From Gemmatimonadota bacterium (GTDB lineage Bacteria; Gemmatimonadota; Gemmatimonadetes; Longimicrobiales; Gaopeijiaceae), in NCBI GenBank assembly GCA_016209995.1, contig JACQVC010000290.1:1-5916 (forward strand): a stretch of 5,916 bases of DNA. The letters are read 5' to 3'. Below are positions 5,843 through 5,916 of this stretch, in pieces; the first letter of the stretch is position 1; every line of letters begins with the position of its first letter. The notes below the pieces were generated by a model, which was given only the letters and a program-made list of their open reading frames with translations, was not told the DNA's origin and did not search any database. The position numbers and the translations under genes were made by a program.

Positions 5843-5916
5843 GCGCCTCCCTCGCTTCTCCCGTCGCGCCCGACATAATCGTCGCGCTGGACTATGGGTC
5901 CGGCGAGCGCGCGCTC
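5839..5916 (+). CDS. pyrF: Orotidine-5'-phosphate decarboxylase, first 26 codons (cut by right edge)
   Basis: Catalyses the last step of UMP synthesis, decarboxylating orotidine 5'-phosphate to UMP in the cytoplasm. Only 26 residues are visible. After a variable nine- or ten-residue leader they read DIIVALDYGSGERAL, the characteristic first beta strand of the PyrF barrel; the Asp of ALDY is the conserved substrate-binding residue. The frame stays open to the last base. The GTG start overlaps the pyrD TGA as GTGA (4 bases) and follows GGAGG with 8-base spacing, so translation is probably coupled to pyrD. Adjacent pyrD and pyrF are a common arrangement and support both assignments. The identification rests on a short stretch, but motif and context agree. 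Confidence 0.85.
   Translation, partial: MSASLASPVAPDIIVALDYGSGERAL

Overview
The window is a GC-rich (about two thirds G+C by eye), tightly packed bacterial chromosomal segment. All eight recognisable genes lie on the + strand. I see no mobile element, CRISPR array, tRNA or rRNA. The Pgi subtype, the high GC, and the order envelope enzymes, smpB, amidase, pyrD, pyrF would suit a Gemmatimonadota-like or other environmental diderm bacterium. That placement is an inference from general familiarity, not from a search.

Layout: (1) 1-907 is the C-terminal two thirds of glucose-6-phosphate isomerase, cut by the left edge. (2) 908-1009 is a short gap, followed by a small YtxH-type protein with one membrane segment and a long coiled coil (1010-1429). 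(3) 1430-1520 is a second short gap, followed by a YihY/BrkB-family multi-pass membrane protein (1521-2501). (4) From there to the right edge the genes are almost contiguous: an exported L,D-transpeptidase (2513-3184), SmpB (3208-3678), an exported N-acetylmuramoyl-L-alanine amidase (3675-4871), dihydroorotate dehydrogenase PyrD (4868-5842), and the first 26 codons of orotidine-5'-phosphate decarboxylase PyrF (5839 to the edge).

The last six genes have gaps of at most 23 bases or overlaps of 4 bases, so they probably form one transcription unit with translational coupling. It would link peptidoglycan cross-linking and cleavage (L,D-transpeptidase, amidase), ribosome rescue (SmpB) and late steps of UMP synthesis (PyrD, PyrF). 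UMP feeds UDP-sugar precursors of the wall, so a growth-related grouping is plausible but not proven. Non-ATG starts are common: TTG for the BrkB-type gene and pyrD, GTG for smpB, pyrF and probably the amidase.

Overall this is a core-genome region. The hunt found start-site, leader and domain-architecture details worth checking, but no convincing new system.
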